Positions 1 to 11,490 of a stretch of DNA of 64,000 nt are shown one piece after another; position 1 is the first letter of the stretch; every line of letters begins with the position of its first letter. The stretch is taken from positions 4,030,001-4,094,000 of the forward strand of contig CADCSX010000003.1 in NCBI GenBank assembly GCA_902805475.1, in the 5' to 3' direction. The notes below the pieces were generated by a model, which was not told the origin of the DNA, searched no databases, and saw only the letters and a program-made list of their open reading frames with translations. The DNA comes from Entonaema liquescens (taxonomy: Eukaryota; Ascomycota; Sordariomycetes; Xylariales; Xylariaceae). The translations under genes were made by a program, and so were the position numbers.

Positions 1-1622
1 ATCCTTGCCGGTTGGGTCTCAGATCGCTATGGATATAAGATGACAACAATTTGGTTTCTAATATTGATGATCCTGTTCATATTCATATTATTCTTCGCCC
101 CTAACGTACAAGTGCTTGTTGTCGGTGAGATCCTATGTGGTGAGTATAGACGCGATTTATGTGCCTGTCTTCATGATTGACAATATCTAGGTATCCCCTG
201 GGGTGCTTTCCAGTCCGTTACTCCAGCATACGCATCTGAAGTCGCTCCCGTCGTCCTTAGGCCATATCTAACGACGTTTATTAACATGTGCTGGGTCATC
301 GGCCAATTCTTTGCGGCGGCCGTGAACAAAGGATCCGTTGATCGTCTTGACGAATGGGCGTACAAAGTTCCGTTCGGAGTCCAATGGGTCTGGCCTGTGC
401 CCATTCTCGTAGGCTTAGTATTCGCACCCGAGTGAGTTATAAAGCGCAAGACCACAAAAGCCCTACAAATGTTTTAACCTCGTGATTAGATCCCCGTGGT
501 GGCACATTCGACATGGTGATCGGGAGGCGGCTAGGGCGTCTCTATTAAGGTTAACATCACGAAATGATCCGAGCTTCAACGTGGACGAGACTATCGCTAT
601 GATCGAATACACCAACGAACTCGAAAAGCGGACGAAGCAAGGTGTTACCTATCGAGATTGCTTCAAGGGTACCGACCTACGAAGGACCGAAATCGTCGTC
701 GGCATCTGGCTTGTACAGACACTCGGAGGCCAGAACCTCATGGGCTATTTTTCATACTTCCTGTAGGCTCCCAATCCTTATAGCCTGGAATTAGAGCTAA
801 TACATCGCAGGACCCAGGCGGGATTGGATGCTTCCAACTCCTTCTCCCTTTCTATGGGACAATACGCACTGGGCATGATTGGTACAGCTGGCTCCTGGTA
901 CCTTAGTACGTAATAACTGCTCCTTTCTCCCCGGCCATTTAAATACCTTAGATTCCACAGAATAGAAAATTTGATTCCCGCTGACTTCTTTTCAAGTGTC
1001 CCGTATGGGTCGCCGGGCCATCCACTTTAGCGGACTTTGCGGTCAGCTTCTTATGCTAATCATCGTCGGTTCTATCTCGTTTGCCGAAACCAATAACTCC
1101 GTGTGGGCAATCGGCGGCATGTTGATCGTATTCACCTTTATTTACGACTTCACGGTCGGACCGGTTACATATTCTTTGGTCTCGGAGTTATCCTCGACAA
1201 GATTGAAGGCTAAAACGATCGTGCTCGCCCGTGCTGCTTACAATGCAAGCAATATCTTCGTAAACGTCATGACCAATTATCAACTTTCATCCACAGCCTG
1301 GAATTGGGGTGCGAAGACTGCGTACTTTTGGGCAGGGACTTGTTTGCTATCATCCATCTGGGTATTCTTTCGATTGCCTGAACCTAAAGGTATGATGTTA
1401 CATGTCGTTACGCTGTATATTTGTACAGCCCAGGCCAAGACTAACATATTTTTCTACATTCCAGGACGATCATACGCCGAATTGGACCTGCTCTTCGAAC
1501 GTAAAATCCCAGCACGCGACTTTGCTAAGACACAGATAGACCCATTCTCGCAGCAGGTCAGCAATGTCATTAAGAGGGTATCGACAGATGGGAAGGCAGC
1601 AAAGGAGATGGATCAGGCTTAA
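1..1622 (+). CDS. MFS sugar transporter, alpha-glucoside/maltose permease type (5' end outside window)
   Basis: 3' part of a twelve-helix sugar permease that would import alpha-glucosides across the plasma membrane. Exons I read: 1-139, 191-431, 490-762, 811-905, 997-1389, 1465-1622. They sum to 1,299 nt, exactly 433 codons, open from base 1. Family signatures visible: the loop-2 motif GWVSDRYGYK at the start, PESPWW after helix 6, LVQTLGGQNLMGY in helix 7, the SRMGRR loop, and the PEPKGRSYAELD signature after helix 12. QNLMGY/AGLD is typical of the fungal MAL-type branch, which is why I prefer alpha-glucoside over hexose; substrate is inferred. It converges on the Zn-cluster gene, with only 156 bp between the stops. 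The start codon and first helices lie left of the window. Confidence 0.9.
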
Positions 1623-1778
1623 CTCCAATACTATTTCAAATTAAATAGATGCTCAGCGTACCGCAATCAATATGTCGAGAGAGAAATTTCGGTGCTTTTT
1701 GAACTTCGGTGTCACGACCAACGAAGATCCCCAGTGCAAGATCACCAATTAATATAAATACGGATTCGATCGAGATAG

Positions 1779-3365
1779 TTATATTTCCAGACCAGCTGCC
1801 ATAGTAGGCAGGGTCTGTTGTATGTGTTTAAAAAGTAGAGCATCGTAGACTGCTGCGCCGCCAGGAAGTTGCAAGATTAACCGTCTTAAGTACTTCAAGT
1901 CATCTTCCGCCGCTGTCCTAGTCACCTGTATAGGCACGCGCGCAAGAACATTGACCACGGCGCAGGATATATCAAACAGCTTCTCCGTTATACCCACACC
2001 ATGTACCTGGATGCTGTGTATGGGTAAGTCACGAGTAGAAAGTGCTAGGTCCTTTGCTACATCTAACGGGTAGTGATAGGTGCGACTACTGCGCATGTTT
2101 TGCTCCGAGAGATGGCCCAGACGCAATCGTAGCTGCCACAACACGATGCGTAGCCAGAGCTGTGTGACCCTGAGATTGGCCTTTTGCGTTGGGAGTAGGT
2201 CGGACGGACATGTGTGATTTAGTGCCGCGTTAATAGCTAATTCGGCTTCGTCGAACGAGTTGATAGGCACTGCGCCGGGTGCCGACTCTTGATTAAGAAG
2301 AATTATGAAACTGTTGTCCAGAGCACGAAAGAGAGCAGCCAAACACCGGAAGCCAGCTAGCGAGGGGTCCCGATCTCTAGAGAATGATAATCCGAAGCCG
2401 TTAGTAGTTACTTGGAGCGTGGAAGGGCGTCGGTAACGGATCGCATGTGATCTCTCCGATATGAGCAACACCCAGAACAGTCTCTCGGCCAATAGCCTCG
2501 AAAGATCATCCAGGGTCTCGGGTTTGATTAGGATGAAGAGTGTGGCGGCTTCGCGGAGGAAGAAGAAAGCCTGAGAATGATGGAACAAACACGCGTGGCA
2601 CGCGTAAATGAAAAAGACAAGTAGAACCGAATCTAGAGATGGATTCGATCTACGCGTAAGATAGCGGTGGGCCGCCAAAGCCTCCTCGAGCAGCATCCAG
2701 CCGTACGCAGCATTGGTCTCGGCCGCAACTGACTGTCCAAAAAACTTGCCAGTGGGATCTTCAACCTGCAGCGTCACCATAGCGCACAAGCCGAGCAGAA
2801 CGCAGTAAGCCTCACTGTCCGAGGCGAGCCGTGTTCTAAGATTGGCAATGTACTCAGGCGTTACGATTGGGATCGTCGGGGCGAGGCGTTCAAAGAAGCG
2901 TTTGGAACAGTAATCGACTACCCGAGGCGGTAGTAGGTCTACCTTTCTCTCGAACGACTGTCTTGCAAAACTAGTAAACGCCTGGGGGCTCATAGGCAAG
3001 CTCATGTTGATAAGTGACGAGGACGAAGTAAAATCCAACGGCTTTACACCTCTGTCTGCCGACACCTCGGCGAGTCTTAATGCCTTAGCGGGCCGGGCCC
3101 GGGTGAGAACCCGGGGCTGTACGGGAAAGCCGCCGCATTCATCAGCAAGGCCGGCCTTGGTACATCGTCGACACGGCCGAGAATCGCTACAGGCTTTCTG
3201 TAGCCTCCTGCATCGCTGGCAGGCTCGGGCAACCTGTGCCCGTTTAGCCCGAGGCTGAGCTACTGCAGCTATACGATCTTCTGCGGTAGTACTGCTACGA
3301 GTTTGACGAGCACCACCCTCCGAAGGGCTAACCCGGCAACTCTGATCTTCATGTAGTGCTGTCAT
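1779..3365 (-). CDS. Zn(II)2Cys6 transcription factor, possible sugar-utilisation regulator
   Basis: Intronless 528-codon gene. The binuclear zinc cluster sits at residues 49-77 (C49, C52, C59, C65, C68, C77; spacing CX2CX6CX5CX2CX8C), after a basic RAKRAQVAR stretch. A fungal transcription-factor 'middle homology' region follows from about residue 145 (LPPRVVDYCSKRFFERLAP). Such proteins bind CGG-type half sites in the nucleus and activate catabolic genes. It is convergent with the sugar permease; pairing of an MFS sugar carrier with a Zn-cluster regulator is common in fungi, so control of the permease is a reasonable inference but not shown. At 528 residues it is somewhat short for the family. 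The start ATG at 3365 is the first in frame and leaves a 48-residue N-terminal arm. Confidence 0.85.
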   Translation of the reverse strand: MTALHEDQSCRVSPSEGGARQTRSSTTAEDRIAAVAQPRAKRAQVARACQRCRRLQKACSDSRPCRRCTKAGLADECGGFPVQPRVLTRARPAKALRLAEVSADRGVKPLDFTSSSSLINMSLPMSPQAFTSFARQSFERKVDLLPPRVVDYCSKRFFERLAPTIPIVTPEYIANLRTRLASDSEAYCVLLGLCAMVTLQVEDPTGKFFGQSVAAETNAAYGWMLLEEALAAHRYLTRRSNPSLDSVLLVFFIYACHACLFHHSQAFFFLREAATLFILIKPETLDDLSRLLAERLFWVLLISERSHAIRYRRPSTLQVTTNGFGLSFSRDRDPSLAGFRCLAALFRALDNSFIILLNQESAPGAVPINSFDEAELAINAALNHTCPSDLLPTQKANLRVTQLWLRIVLWQLRLRLGHLSEQNMRSSRTYHYPLDVAKDLALSTRDLPIHSIQVHGVGITEKLFDISCAVVNVLARVPIQVTRTAAEDDLKYLRRLILQLPGGAAVYDALLFKHIQQTLPTMAAGLEI

Positions 3366-4023
3366 GTCCCATGCGTACGGTGGTTATAATATATATTTAG
3401 GTTAGTCCAACACGTCCAAATAAGAGTCGTCTCTATATTATGAGAATTTGTGCTTATATTATCTGACTCGAAGTTAAGGGACGAAAGACGGAAAAGGGGA
3501 TATGAAGGTCAAGCTGGAGTTAGGAGCTCAAGTTGGAGGTGAACAGGGGAACTTATACATGATCCATTAAGGTCGTATAGACTGTGTGGGGTTTACCCCA
3601 GGTGTCAGCTCGGCCATCGCAGTCCATACCTCTTTGATCTTCGCATCCAAAATAAAAAGACCGAGAACACAATAACAATCCAGGGTTCCCTGTTGCAGGG
3701 CCGACCTCCAAATATGTACTAAACCACATAATCCTTGACGATCAAACCCACAACCCCGGATTAAGGCTGAGGGGGTAATATATCACAAGTAAAAGAAAAT
3801 GCATATGATAATGATGTTAAAAGAGCTGCTTGGTTCATTTCGCCGTATCTCATATGCCGCATAATATACAATATACAATATACAATATACATTTAACAGC
3901 TACGACAATGCAACTAGTATTCTGTCATACACAGTGCACGGCTCCAGGTTTCTACATATCTTATTAGACCATATTAGAATACGTCATTTACCCCAAGTGT
4001 CCGAAATGCCCAGAATCTATCGC
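3366..4023. other. Intergenic spacer between the regulator and MIA40
   Basis: No gene recognised. It contains the promoter side of the regulator and the 3' flank of MIA40. The only structure is a short tandem repeat of ACAATAT at about 3866-3890. Confidence 0.6.
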
Positions 4024-5039
4024 TTAGGGTTGTGCTGGAGGGGCGTTCTGCTTTTCTGCCTCTTTCACCACCGCTACAGTCCCTGCGTCTGCCGTAGCTG
4101 GCTTTTCTTTTTGAGCTGTTGTTGTTGTTGTTGTTGTTGTTGTTGCATCATCTAACTTCGCTGTCGTATCACTTTCACCAGGTGATGATTTGGCTACCGA
4201 TTTCTCCGTTGCAATTTCAGGAGCACCTTCTCCAGAAGCTTCGTCTTCATCCAATTCATCTCCGTATACTTCGGGGTGAAGTCGGAAACAGTCTTGCATA
4301 TGCCTATATCACCCGTTAGTATGATACAGTGCATAAGTCCGGGTACTAAAGCAAGTCGTACTGGAATTTATCAATGCAGTCCATCCCTTTCGGTTCCTCC
4401 TTGGAGTAAACAAAACAGCTGAATGCCGCCTTGAATTCCTCGCCGCAGGGCCCGTGTGCCATCCCTCCCAGGCAGGGACAGTCCCAATTAATCTCGCCTG
4501 TCTCTGGGTTGAATGCTCCCTGCTGGCCGGCCTCTTCTTCTAAAGCTTCGGGACTCCCTTCCGGAGGGCTAGTCCGGTCCTGTGTTTCGACATCCTTAAC
4601 AGGTGCCGAAGGAGATGTTCCGGAAGGTAAGGTAGCTGTGGGCGGCTCGGAAACAGCTTTTTGCAGTCGTGCTTCGGCTTCCCGGCGCTTCTGTGCGACT
4701 ACGGCTTCTACTGTGGGAAGATCTTCGTCCGAGAATTCAGGAGGTGGCGGTAATGTTTTGGCTAATTGTCCACATAAGCTATTAGATCAAGACGTAAAGG
4801 ATTGAAGCACACGGGAGATATGAGGCTCACATACGCAATGGTTCTTCAGCAAAGACTGCACTGGTGCTATACCAATATACGACACCCGTAGCCAGACCCC
4901 ATCTCACAAACGCGCTCTTCCAACTCCGTTTCTTTTCTGTAGGTGAGGTCGAGGCAAAGCGTCGCGCACCCGGGGAGATGGTGGCTGATCGCAGACTATT
5001 CGCGACTCTCGGCGCGGATCGCAAGACGGATCTATACAT
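4024..5039 (-). CDS. MIA40: Mitochondrial intermembrane space import and assembly protein 40
   Basis: Oxidoreductase that traps and oxidises small cysteine-rich proteins in the mitochondrial intermembrane space, recycled by Erv1. Exons on the minus strand: 5039-4835, 4761-4362, 4303-4024 (294 codons plus stop; introns 73 and 58 bp). N-terminal mitochondrial presequence (MYRSVLRSAPRVANSLRSAT), then one membrane anchor near residues 47-64 (WGLATGVVYWYSTSAVFA), a proline/glutamate-rich linker, and the core: redox CPC at C163-C165 and twin CX9C motifs C174-C184 and C197-C207. The C-terminal tail is acidic and has a run of threonines encoded by an ACA microsatellite. The membrane-anchored layout is that of the fungal, not the animal, form. 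Confidence 0.96.
4117..4147. repeat. GTT/AAC trinucleotide microsatellite inside MIA40
   Basis: About ten GTT units on the plus strand. In the MIA40 frame on the minus strand they read as ACA codons, giving a poly-threonine run in the acidic C-terminal tail. Because the unit is three bases, slippage would change tail length without breaking the frame. Confidence 0.9.
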
Positions 5040-5961
5040 GTTATCGACGAGCTATACGTAAAAAGGAACAACGAAAAGAATGAAAAACGAATGCTATAGA
5101 GCGTAAGAGCTCTTAAGCGGGTTTGGTAAGAAGAAACGTGCGTCCGGAAAGCTGGGAGCTAATGACGAGAATTGGTTTGTAAGCATCGATATTAAAAATT
5201 ACACGCTTCTAAATTTTTGAATCTATTACTGTACATAAAATACCGGGATCAATTGGATTAATGGCCGAGAATTGAACCTCTGTAGATAAACTTTAGGGTG
5301 GGGTTACACCTAACTGACCTGCATCAGGTACCTCATCTGCTTACATACATACATTAGGTACCTACATATATGATGCATGTATTATGGTCAGTGCGTCCAT
5401 GCAGCATCGTCTAAACTTAGTTGGAGTGACGTTATGAATGAGCATCAATAAAGAGAGTAGAAAATCAGAAATCGAAAATATTATATAAAGAGGAACCAAT
5501 TTGGATTTATCATACTTATCACTTCGAGTTTTAGCAATAAAGATGAAATTTAGTAGAAGAATCCCTTTTTTTTTTTTTTTTTCTTGGTTTACTTGACTGA
5601 CATTATTCAATGAGCGCTGTTGTAAAGTAAAGTCAGGCGGTATTACAACTTTCTCAAGTAGGTACTACCACTTACTCGGTTTTTCTCAAAAACTAGCTAA
5701 ATTACCTCACGTCTTACACCTCATATTACGGAGTATACCCATACACATATTCCAGCGTATCATCCAAGAGAGATGCGATGCTAGCCAGAAGTCAGTAAGA
5801 CGAGATACAGCTTTAAACCATAGTTATACTTATAATTCCCTTCTTGTGTTTGATATTCCACCTCGGAGGTACAAGTTAGTTACTGGTGTAGGCATCAAGA
5901 AAGTTTTTAGCCTTTTATATAGACATCTATCAGCATAAGCTCAGCACAAGGAAGCCCTGCC
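5040..5961. other. Divergent promoter region between MIA40 and THI80
   Basis: No credible gene. It is AT-rich in places, with an 18-base T run near 5567-5582 and scattered AGGTAC/TACCTA motifs. It serves two divergent genes, so both promoters should lie here; I see no specific regulatory box I can defend. Confidence 0.6.
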
Positions 5962-6934
5962 ATGTGTACCGAGTGGCATCCTATTAGACAGTTCCTATCT
6001 TATCAAGGATATGGCTTCGCTCTGATCATTTTGAATCAGCCGATAGGCGACGAAGGCTTCTTTGGAGACCTCTGGAGAATAGGTATACTTCCTTGAGATT
6101 TACTTGACGAACAGTTATACCAACTTCTATCATAGCCGAAACACGCGTCGCTGCTGATGGTGGTGCCAACTGGGTTTACGATCTCTACCGGAGATCCTCT
6201 TTAAAGGAAAACAATGTCGCTCCTTCCAATAACTATGTAAGTAGGAGGACACGAGAAATGTGTACCGGCGCTCAGATATAATCTTTTCTATCAATATGCC
6301 ATCCCTGACTACCAGACAACTAAGTACTTTATAGATAAACCTTAATACCATAATCGGGGATCTGGATTCCCTATCCGAAGAGTCCCGAACATTCTTTTCC
6401 ACCAAACCCGCAGACTGTACCATCATTCATGAGATCGACGACTACTCCACGGACTTTGCTAAAGCTGTCAACTTTGTTCGCAAAGAGTTCCCCAAAAGAG
6501 ATATCGTATGCATGGGAGGACTGGGAGGCCGTGTGGATCAGGGGTTAAGCCAATTACATCATCTATACTTATTCCAAACATCGCCAACATACGCAGAGGG
6601 TAAGATGTATCTCGTTTCTGGCGAGAGCTTGTCTTTCCTCCTCAAAGCCGGAAAACACCGTATCCATGTGCGCGAGCCCAATGCCATCGTTGACAACTTC
6701 GTTCGCATGAGCGGCGAACCGTTTGCCAAATGGGTCGGTATTATTCCCATTAAGGAACCCAGCATCATCACAACTAAAGGTCTTGAGTGGGATGTTGAGA
6801 ACTGGCTTACTGAGTTTGGTGGGCTGATGAGTACAAGCAATCACCTGTTACCCGAGACAACAGTTGTCGAGGTCGAGACGACGAAGGATGTGCTTTTTAC
6901 TATTGCGCTAAAACAAGGGAACGAGGAGAATTGA
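5962..6934 (+). CDS. THI80: Thiamine pyrophosphokinase
   Basis: Cytosolic enzyme converting thiamine and ATP to thiamine pyrophosphate and AMP. Exons 5962-6082, 6136-6236, 6335-6934 (273 codons plus stop; introns 53 and 98 bp). Signatures: ALIILNQP near the start, RVAADGGANWVYD (substrate-site DGGAN), GDLDSL, DYSTDFAKA, and MGGLGGRVDQGLSQLHHLY, all typical of the catalytic domain; the C-terminal binding domain has TTKGLEWDVENW and STSNH. I chose the ATG at 5962 because it lies at the usual family start (M-x-E-W-H-P) and joins in frame through both introns. The third exon also has an internal ATG at 6512, but that would drop the catalytic residues. Confidence 0.95.
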
Positions 6935-7248
6935 TTAAAACTTTCGTGCCCGTGGGGCGTTTATAGTAGAAGACATGCAGTCTTCTAATGCCATACCCAA
7001 GACATCCCTCTCACCGGTTCGAGATGCTATCTCATATCGAGATTTTCACCTCCTTTTGAAAGTGCGAGAGTCAAAAACAAGTAGAAGATAGGATGATATG
7101 GCCGCTGGAGGCGTGGACCCCATATATTCTAGAATAACGCCCGAACTCCTTGCTGAATATCAAAATTGACGCGCAAAACCATGACTTCAGCCTCTGTAGT
7201 GTTCACCTGCTTTAAAATTTAAGTCTCATGTATGCTCATTTATCCATC
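6935..7248. other. Spacer between convergent THI80 and BOS1
   Basis: 314 bp between two convergent stop codons; 3' UTR sequence, nothing else seen. Confidence 0.6.
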
Positions 7249-8048
7249 CTACCGGAGGAAATGCAGACATAGCCAACAAAACGCAAAGAAGGTAACCACG
7301 CCAGCCCCAAAAATCCATTTATCCTGTTTCGCCCTTCTTTCGATCATTCGTATCGTATCCCCGCTTACGCCAAGAGTATTGGCGACGCTGTACAACCTCT
7401 TCTGCGTATTTTTCAACATCTCACGTTGCGTGCCTAGATCCCCGAGCACAGCCTGGCCCCGCGCGATATATTCATCTAACGCTGTATTTGTACTTGCGAA
7501 AAAGTTTTGCTCTCGTAGAGCGTGCGCTTCTCGCGTGTAGTCATTGCTACCCATACTAAGCTGGCCACCGCTGCCATAGCGGTTCGCGGGGATGGAAGGG
7601 GAAGATGACGACTGAGGTGGTGTTGGCGTGTTCGCGTACGGGTTTTCGGGGGTCGAGGTAGTGAAGGGTCGTCGACCAAGTAGCTCAGAACGGTTCAGCG
7701 CGTGCAGCGTATCTTCTCTTTGCGTCTTCAGCTCGTCCAGCTGCGCCCGGAACGAGGAGAGCTCGGCTCTAAAATTTCTAATCCGTTCGTAGGCCTTCTC
7801 TTGCTTGGCCGGATTCAACTCCTGCTTTGCCAGCGCATTGTACTCGTCGAGAGTTCGCGAAAATACTGTGAGAGATGCGGAGAGAGAACCAAGCGCCGCG
7901 GGCGTGGGAGGTACGGCGTCGGGTGCCGACAGGCCAGCAAGGTCTCGCTTTATAGAAGTGGACTGCTTGAGCGCAGAGTTGAACTGTGTATTCTAGGCAA
8001 TATCAGCGAGAGATCGGGTAGCAAGCGGTCTAGAAAGAGAAATACCAT
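7249..8048 (-). CDS. BOS1: Qb-SNARE BOS1 (ER-Golgi transport), start codon in its own exon
   Basis: Tail-anchored SNARE acting in ER-to-Golgi vesicle fusion with Sed5, Bet1 and Sec22. Coding exons on the minus strand are 8048-8046 (only the ATG) and 7992-7249, giving 248 residues. The 53-bp intron starts GTATTT directly after ATG and ends TTGCCTAG, with a CTGAT branch-like site. The protein opens MNTQFNSALKQ, has coiled-coil segments around residues 40-100, a SNARE helix from about residue 155 (ALDEYIARGQAVLGDLG to MIERRAKQDKW), and one C-terminal membrane anchor ending CLHFLR. HALREQNFF and SVANTLGVSGDTIRM are characteristic of BOS1/membrin rather than GOS1. No other in-frame ATG lies upstream of the conserved N-terminus. 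Confidence 0.9.
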
Positions 8049-10003
8049 TTTTGTGGAAGATACGGGAGTGATTGTATTTTTGGGACGGCCAATTTGGCTA
8101 TATGACAATGAGGAGTGCTGCTTGAAGCGTGGGATCAAAATTGCACTCTCCACGGGATGGCATTAACAGTTGGCATTGACAGTTGGCCCTTCGAGAAATG
8201 TAGTGGGGTTATCTGCTTTCTCCTCAAAGATGTAGGGCAAATTTGAATGATCAAAGTAAAAAAAAAAATTACAGTAGCTGGGTACTATCTCATGTAGGTA
8301 ATGATACAGTAAGGTAGCGATAATGGCGATGATAACGATATCAAATAACACGTAGCTGTAGATAGCATTTCTCCAACTGTATGTTGCTGGTTCTATTAAA
8401 AACCTGCAATTAAGAAGTACCTGCGCAATGTATCCACATTAGCGGATCCTTGCGTGTGCGTGTATCTATGTACCCATGCACAGATGACGGGAGTTCCATC
8501 GAATCTTTCAGGTCCATTTTGATGGTTGATCGGCGTCCTTTAGAAAATAACATGTACCTAGGTACATATATAAGTTTCGCAGACATACTAACCTAGTAGG
8601 TAAGGTAGTAAATAGACATTATAAGGTAGTTGGTATAAATTCTGGTCAACATGTGCGTATATAAAATCACCTTGATTTGGAAACATATATTCAAGTGTCT
8701 ATGTTCTGCCGACTCAACCCCCCTCGCCGGTGTTCGAATTGATTAATGAGAAGCAGACGTTTTCGATCCCTAGTCTTTTACTATATAATTTGAAGGGCCC
8801 TGGAATAGGTAGGTAGGTAGTTTAAGAAAACCTTGTTCGTTGTTACTATTCATGTTCAATCATCTACAAGGCAACAAACCAGCCGGTTGACTTTACACGG
8901 TTACCTATTTAAAACGCTTAAACCCACCTTACGAAATTGGCGATAAATACATAGGGCTATAGACTTCGTTTCGCTTGTGTATTATAAATGCTGAGCGGCT
9001 TACTATCATTTACCTACTATTTTCAAATTACTCCCAACACCATTCCTTTCTTTCAATATTCGCCTCACAAGAGGAGGTAGATAAATCAAGAGGAGCTCAC
9101 ATTAGATACATATAGCAGCATTCTAAGAGACGAACCGACTGATGTCGAGATTAGCTCTGCATAACACGAATCAAGCCGGCGGCTTTAACATAATCTGCTG
9201 ACCCATGCTTTATGTCAAGAATAGCTAACTGCAGACTCAAATGGGGCATACAAGTTCACGGAAGACTATTCGTACCCATTTAGAACGGTCGCTAACATCC
9301 TCGTTAAGCATGAGATTATCTAATTAAGGGGTATGTATTGTACAGAGTTAGTTGGCACTAGCTCTTCGATCTGGGTTTAGCAACCTGACGCCAAAGCCTA
9401 GCTGTAGCTAAAGCTGATGTAGTCTTGCTTGGTCTCTTCACGGTGTAAGTGGCATGAGCTACATAAAACAACGGTATCCTAGTAATGCCCTCAGAGTATT
9501 TTCAGAGTATGTAATACGTGTTCCGATATGACAATATATGAAGTGTAGGTATTCTGTAGATATTAAATAGAATTGAGTAAGGTATAGATATATAGGAATT
9601 AGGACGGATATATATGTATATATATATATATATACGATGCCTAGAGTCTACAATCGAGTCTACATATCTAATCTACTATGTCCGACTACTGATGTCGAGA
9701 TGTTCTTGGCTGTAAGGATGGGGCGTAGCTAATTATTTTTTAGCTGCTATTGGCTGGCCCCCTTTAATATCAAAGCGACGTCTAAATACAGCAGTGATAA
9801 CAATCCTTTAGAATCCCACCTTATTCCCCGTTCTCCCCCCATTTTCCGTTCGCTATTGCGTTCCGTCATAATAGGTGAGCGTCTTCGCCGCCGTCCAATC
9901 GTTTCAATTACTTCAAGCTCTAGTCTCTCTTTACATAGGTATCTGTACGGTAATATAATGTCCACCCCCCGGTAATGGTTGATTTAGAAGATACACGATT
10001 CTC
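8049..10003. other. 2-kb intergenic region
   Basis: No gene that I can support. Many TAGGTA/TACCTA motifs, a TATATA microsatellite at about 9603-9636, and the divergent promoters of BOS1 and the PAN-domain gene. Small open frames (for example 9747-9965, minus) look random. Confidence 0.6.
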
Positions 10004-11073
10004 ATGGCACCGTCCGATCAGCCGGTCACTACCGTACTTGGCCGCCCGAATATACTTCTAGAAGGGCACAATGCCGCCGCAGAAGCGGAAAACGCGCAAC
10101 GGATGGGAGGGTCAACAGTAGGGGCAGGGAAGTGGGGAGCAGACAAATCACCACCGCTCGAGTTTCGTGGCTTTGACTTCTTTGCCAATCGCGACTTCAA
10201 TGAGTTGAAGAATGCGTCGCGAGCCTATTTTGCGCCATCTGGCAATCCCGAAAAGCACCAACGCCTTCCTTCCACATGGTTAGGTGATGCGACACCTCCA
10301 AGCAGCCCGCGACCCTCCGACGAAGGGCCGTCCGCTGGAGGGGCTCGGCTTCCTGCGCCGCTTGATAGCGAGAGACCCCCAGAAGAGAAGAGAATAATGG
10401 GGTTGAAGAAAACTCAATTCTGGTGGTTAGTAGCATTGATATTGTTGTTGGTGGTTGTTGCAATTGGCGTTGGAGTTGGCGTCGGCGTAGGGAGAGGAGC
10501 GTCGCAAAGCTCCAACGAGGCTGCTGTCACTGTTGCTGGTGCTAGTTCTGGTGCCGCTTCGTCTTCAAGGTTCGTGATGCGTCAATTCGACACCTACCCA
10601 GCACAGCTTAAATATACCCGTACTTATGTTAATAACTTTTTTGCAGCCCGTCTTCCACGACCGTAGACTCAAGCTCAAGTGGATCAGCAAAGACCGGTAT
10701 CTCAGTAACGTCCACATCTAGTCCATCGAAGACCAGTACTTCATCGAGTTCCACCTCTACCGGTAATGCGGCGGGAAAGATTGACTGTCCGGCCGCTAAT
10801 GGGACTACTTACCAAGTTCCAGGCTCGGATAAGCGGTTCTTGCGAGTCTGTGGTATAGACTATAGTGACGGCGAGTCAACAAATCTACGACAAGTTCCAA
10901 CGGAGAGCATACTAGATTGCATGAAAAACTGTGCTGGGACGGCTGGGTGTACGGGTTGCGGCTGGGGCTATATTGAAGGGGATACTGGTACTCAGCACAC
11001 CTGTTGGCTAAAGGGCGGCTTGAAGAAGCCTCACGACGCTGATATCAATTGGGCCTTTGCTATACTTCAATGA
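10004..11073 (+). CDS. Single-pass membrane protein with Apple/PAN-like extracellular domain
   Basis: Two exons, 10004-10569 and 10647-11073 (76-bp intron), 330 residues. Residues 1-135 are a polar, proline-rich cytosolic part; one strong transmembrane helix lies at about 139-163 (WWLVALILLLVVVAIGVGV). A serine/threonine-rich stalk (about 165-245) is probably O-glycosylated. The C-terminal 85 residues begin DCPAANGTTY and hold the conserved-cysteine pattern C-G-I-D-Y, DCMKNCA..AGCTGCGW and TCWLKGG, as in fungal PAN/Apple-like domains that bind carbohydrate or protein. There is no cleavable signal peptide, so the helix probably acts as a signal anchor. Wall sensing or adhesion is inferred from the architecture only. 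Confidence 0.75.
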
Positions 11074-11490
11074 GTACCTAAATTAGGAGATTTGAAAAGG
11101 TGAATTGTGGAGGCTTCCGGATTGAATGTAATGGCACTTGTAATCTCAATAGTAGATATAATAAAGCATGATACCCTCAGCAAGAAAAATGCCGTTCATA
11201 AAGGTAGTCAATCTGAATAGATGATCAGCGGCAAACTGGTGCGCTTCTATCTATGTTGTTAATGGATACGATTCTATTTTCGAACTACTCTATAACGTGA
11301 TGGTAGTGGGGGATCCGTACGAGTTGGGTTGAAGGCCATAGAAAATACGGCGAAGTGAGGCAGCGCACACATCGGGAGTTAGTTACACGTATTTAAACCG
11401 GATGAAAATAGGTAAGACATGTAATTACAGCAATGCTTGCCTAATTGGGGGCTAATATAAAAAAAGATTGTATCTGTCCGGTGCGTGGTA
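11074..11490. other. Spacer between convergent genes
   Basis: About 420 bp of 3' flank shared by the PAN-domain gene and the thiolase gene; nothing else recognised. Confidence 0.6.

Noticed and set aside
3004..3258. Plus-strand 84-codon frame
   Set aside because: Antisense shadow of the Zn-cluster region.
4431..4805. Plus-strand 124-codon frame
   Set aside because: Antisense shadow of MIA40 exon 2.
5362..5610. 82-codon minus-strand frame
   Set aside because: Low complexity, contains a poly-T/poly-K run, no features.
6512..6934. Short separate gene starting at the internal ATG
   Set aside because: Joins in frame with two upstream exons to form full thiamine pyrophosphokinase.
7249..7818. 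GOS1-type SNARE
   Set aside because: Upstream exon sequence and C-terminal motifs match BOS1, not GOS1.
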